Below are positions 61,775 through 64,000 of a DNA stretch of 64,000 nt, in pieces (position 1 is the stretch's first letter; each line of letters opens with the position of its first letter). A model generated the notes under the pieces. The model worked only from the letters and a program-made list of their open reading frames with translations, did not search any database and was not told where the DNA came from. The stretch is taken from assembly GCF_003007785.1 (NCBI RefSeq), contig NZ_PXOH01000018.1, positions 1 through 64,000 of the forward strand, written 5' to 3'. This DNA is from Aphanothece hegewaldii CCALA 016. Lineage in GTDB: Bacteria; Cyanobacteriota; Cyanobacteriia; Cyanobacteriales; Microcystaceae. Both the position numbers and the translations under genes were made by a program.

Positions 61775-64000
61775 ATGAGTCAACTGGTTATTATCTGTGT
61801 AGACGACGAAAAAAGTATTCTAGATAGCCTCCAAATTGAGCTAGAAGCCGCTTTAGGAGACAAATACCTCATCGAACTCGCTCAAAGCGCACAAGAAGCC
61901 GAAGAAGTCATTTTAGAGTTAGTCGCCGAGCATTACGAGATTGCCCTAATCATTGCAGATTACATCATGCCAGGCATCAAAGGAGATGAATTATTAATCC
62001 GCATTCATGAGCAGTATCCAAAAACGGTTAAGATCATGCTAACGGGACAAGCGGATATTACAGCGATCGCAAATGTCATCAACAAAGCCAACCTTTATCG
62101 CTACCTAACAAAACCCTGGCAAGCCGAAGATTTAATTTTAACCGTTAAAGAAGGCATTTATCGCTACTGTCAAGCACAACAACAAGCAACCCTCATCGCC
62201 GAACTCCACGAAAGCAAAAATCAGTTAAAACAATTCTTAGAAGCGGTTCCTATTGGCATTTTTATCACCGATGCTCAAGGAAAACCATACTATCTTAATC
62301 ATATGGGACAGTCCATTACTAATACTGATGTACCGCCAGATATTACCCTAGAAAGATTACTCGAAAATTATCAAGCTTATTTAGCAGGTAGCGAGCAAAT
62401 TTATCCTCTCGAAAAAACCCCCATTTGGAAAGCCCTACACGGCGAAAGCATCACCATCGACGACATGGAATTAAGAACAAATGATCGCATTATTCCCGTT
62501 GAAGCCAGAGGAACCCCAATTTATGATCAAGACGGTAAAATAATTCATGCGATCGTTGCTTTTCAGGATATCTCAGAACGCAAACAAGCCCAAAAAGTTT
62601 TATCTGACTATAACCGTACCCTAGAAATCCAAATTTCAGAACGCACCGAAGCCCTACAAGAAGCCCTCAGAACCGCCGAAACCGCTAATAAAGCCAAAAG
62701 TGCCTTCTTAGCCCATATGAGTCATGAACTGAGAACCCCCCTTAATGCTATCTTAGGCTTTGCCCAACTCATGGAGCGAGAAACTAGCTTAACATCCCGA
62801 CAACAAGAATTTCTCGCCACCATCAACCGTAGTGGGGAACATCTTCTTAATTTAATCAACGATGTATTAGAAATGTCGAAAATTGAAGCCGGGCGAACTA
62901 TAGTACATCCGGTCGCCTTTGATTTACATCGGCTATTACAAACCTTACAGGAAATGTTTCAAATTCGCGCTCAAGCCAAACAAATCTTTTTACAATTTCA
63001 GATTGCTACAGATTTACCCCAATATATCATTACCGATGAAGGAAAACTTCGCCAAGTTCTAATTAATCTTCTTAGTAATGCCGTAAAATTTACCCAAAAA
63101 GGCGAAATCATCTTACGAGTTATTTGGGGAAAACCAAAAACAACCGAAAAAGACATTAAACTATTTTTTGAGATTGAAGATACAGGGGTTGGTATCTCAT
63201 CAGAAGAAATGAAAAACTTATTTCAACCTTTTGTACAAACAAAAAGCGGCATTCACGCCAAAGAAGGAACCGGGTTAGGATTAGCCATTAGTCGTCAATT
63301 TGTGCAATTAATGGGAGGAAATATCCGAATTAACAGCATCTTCGGCAAAGGATCAAGTTTTCGCTTTGATGTGACAGCAAAATTAGCCGATGCTTCAATG
63401 ATTATGATTCCCTCAGCACAACGAGTCTTACAAATTGCACCCGAACAACCACAATATCGCATTTTAATCGTAGATGATCAACTCGAAAATTGCAATTTAA
63501 TTGCTCAACTTTTAGATAGTGTTGGTTTTGAAACTCGTACCGCTTGTAACGGTGAAATCGCTCTTACAATTTGGCAAACTTGGCAACCGGCTTTAATTTG
63601 GATGGATATGCGAATGCCTGTACTTGATGGTTATGAAGCGACGCGACGCATCCGACAATTAGAATCACAATCTCATACTTTTATTATTGCGCTAACCGCC
63701 AGCACTTTTGATGAACAACAAAGCGAATGTCTTGCTATTGGTTGCGATGATTTTGTCGGAAAACCCTTTCGAGAGCAAGATATTTTTGACAAAATGAATC
63801 AATATTTAGGAGTTCGTTATATCTATGCAGAACCGACGACATCTGTTTTATCTTTAACCTCTCATTGTCAACTCAAAGGAGAAACTTTAAAAGCATCAGA
63901 TTTAGCCATAATGCCGATAATTTGGCGAGAACAATTACATCAAGCAGCAACCCGTGTTAATGCTAAATTATTAAATCAACTCATTCAACAAATTCCCCAA
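61775..64000 (+). CDS. Hybrid response regulator/histidine kinase, REC-PAS-HK-REC (runs off the window)
   Basis: The 742 codons visible encode a receiver domain (residues about 1-125, phospho-acceptor Asp62 in IIADYIMPG, Lys in TKPW), a PAS domain (about 150-275), a histidine kinase core (about 300-545) with His317 in HMSHELRTPLN and HATPase motifs NLLSNAVKF, DTGVGIS and GTGLGLAIS, and a second receiver (about 570-690) with Asp611 (WMDMRMPV) and GKPF. The sequence beyond residue 710 could lead to an Hpt domain, but the window ends. It directly follows the large kinase gene and is presumably its partner. Confidence 0.95.
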   Translation, partial: MSQLVIICVDDEKSILDSLQIELEAALGDKYLIELAQSAQEAEEVILELVAEHYEIALIIADYIMPGIKGDELLIRIHEQYPKTVKIMLTGQADITAIANVINKANLYRYLTKPWQAEDLILTVKEGIYRYCQAQQQATLIAELHESKNQLKQFLEAVPIGIFITDAQGKPYYLNHMGQSITNTDVPPDITLERLLENYQAYLAGSEQIYPLEKTPIWKALHGESITIDDMELRTNDRIIPVEARGTPIYDQDGKIIHAIVAFQDISERKQAQKVLSDYNRTLEIQISERTEALQEALRTAETANKAKSAFLAHMSHELRTPLNAILGFAQLMERETSLTSRQQEFLATINRSGEHLLNLINDVLEMSKIEAGRTIVHPVAFDLHRLLQTLQEMFQIRAQAKQIFLQFQIATDLPQYIITDEGKLRQVLINLLSNAVKFTQKGEIILRVIWGKPKTTEKDIKLFFEIEDTGVGISSEEMKNLFQPFVQTKSGIHAKEGTGLGLAISRQFVQLMGGNIRINSIFGKGSSFRFDVTAKLADASMIMIPSAQRVLQIAPEQPQYRILIVDDQLENCNLIAQLLDSVGFETRTACNGEIALTIWQTWQPALIWMDMRMPVLDGYEATRRIRQLESQSHTFIIALTASTFDEQQSECLAIGCDDFVGKPFREQDIFDKMNQYLGVRYIYAEPTTSVLSLTSHCQLKGETLKASDLAIMPIIWREQLHQAATRVNAKLLNQLIQQIPQ

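Overview
The window is chromosomal DNA from a low-GC unicellular cyanobacterium. The evidence is a psbA gene, many copies of the HIP1 octamer GCGATCGC, the carotenoid genes cruF and cruG, a ChlH-like chelatase subunit, HPP-type nitrite transport, and cyanobacteria-specific small proteins. I cannot fix the genus; a chroococcalean relative is plausible. I saw no rRNA or tRNA gene and no CRISPR array.

Layout. 1-5.6 kb: the 5' part of psbA (minus), diverging from a lone ureC, then a DUF2079 membrane protein, rpe and two small proteins. 5.7-13.6 kb: an EamA transporter faces a minus-strand block. That block is a three-gene cluster (RelE-like/UvrD helicase fusion, membrane-anchored PhnD-like protein, exported nuclease/phosphatase fusion), preceded by rpmI-rplT-phoH. 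13.8-23.4 kb: three paralogous Calx-beta exoproteins in tandem on the minus strand. One is a complete subtilase, one has lost its protease domain, and one (a metalloprotease) is split by an IS608-like tnpB element. 24-31 kb: cyanase, an orphan HigA-like antitoxin, grxC-gshB-DUF2499, a PD-(D/E)XK nuclease and cruF/cruG. 31-43 kb: a GNAT enzyme overlapping a decayed toxin with its likely immunity gene, an FAD oxidoreductase, a UvrD-type helicase, a Ca2+/H+ antiporter, a probable small RNA, coaE, a MIF-like protein and a glycogen-debranching-type enzyme. 43-56 kb: a large BchH/ChlH-family subunit, a phosphorylase-like protein, rseP-nth, an HPP transporter behind a perfect NtcA box, a pentapeptide-repeat protein, a PEP-CTERM esterase, ftsH and cobA. 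56-64 kb: a giant Ser/Thr kinase-AAA-GAF-histidine kinase followed directly by a REC-PAS-HK-REC hybrid cut by the window end.

Shared themes. Nitrogen supply (urease, cyanase, nitrite transport), tetrapyrroles (ChlH-like, CobA) and redox (GshB, Grx) recur, but the genes are scattered singly or in short operons. Intergenic space holds three families of short palindromic repeats: GTAGGGGTTTGG palindromes, GTAGAGACGCG palindromes, and composite two-hairpin elements whose stems covary.

The strongest discovery leads are as follows. (1) The tnpB element has recognisable TTAC and TCAA ends; its predicted guide nearly matches two intact paralogous genes a few kilobases away, each with TTAC at the right place. 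(2) The RelE-helicase / membrane PhnD / exported phosphoesterase cluster. (3) An unannotated small RNA of about 100 nt with a good promoter and terminator. (4) The covarying hairpin repeat family.
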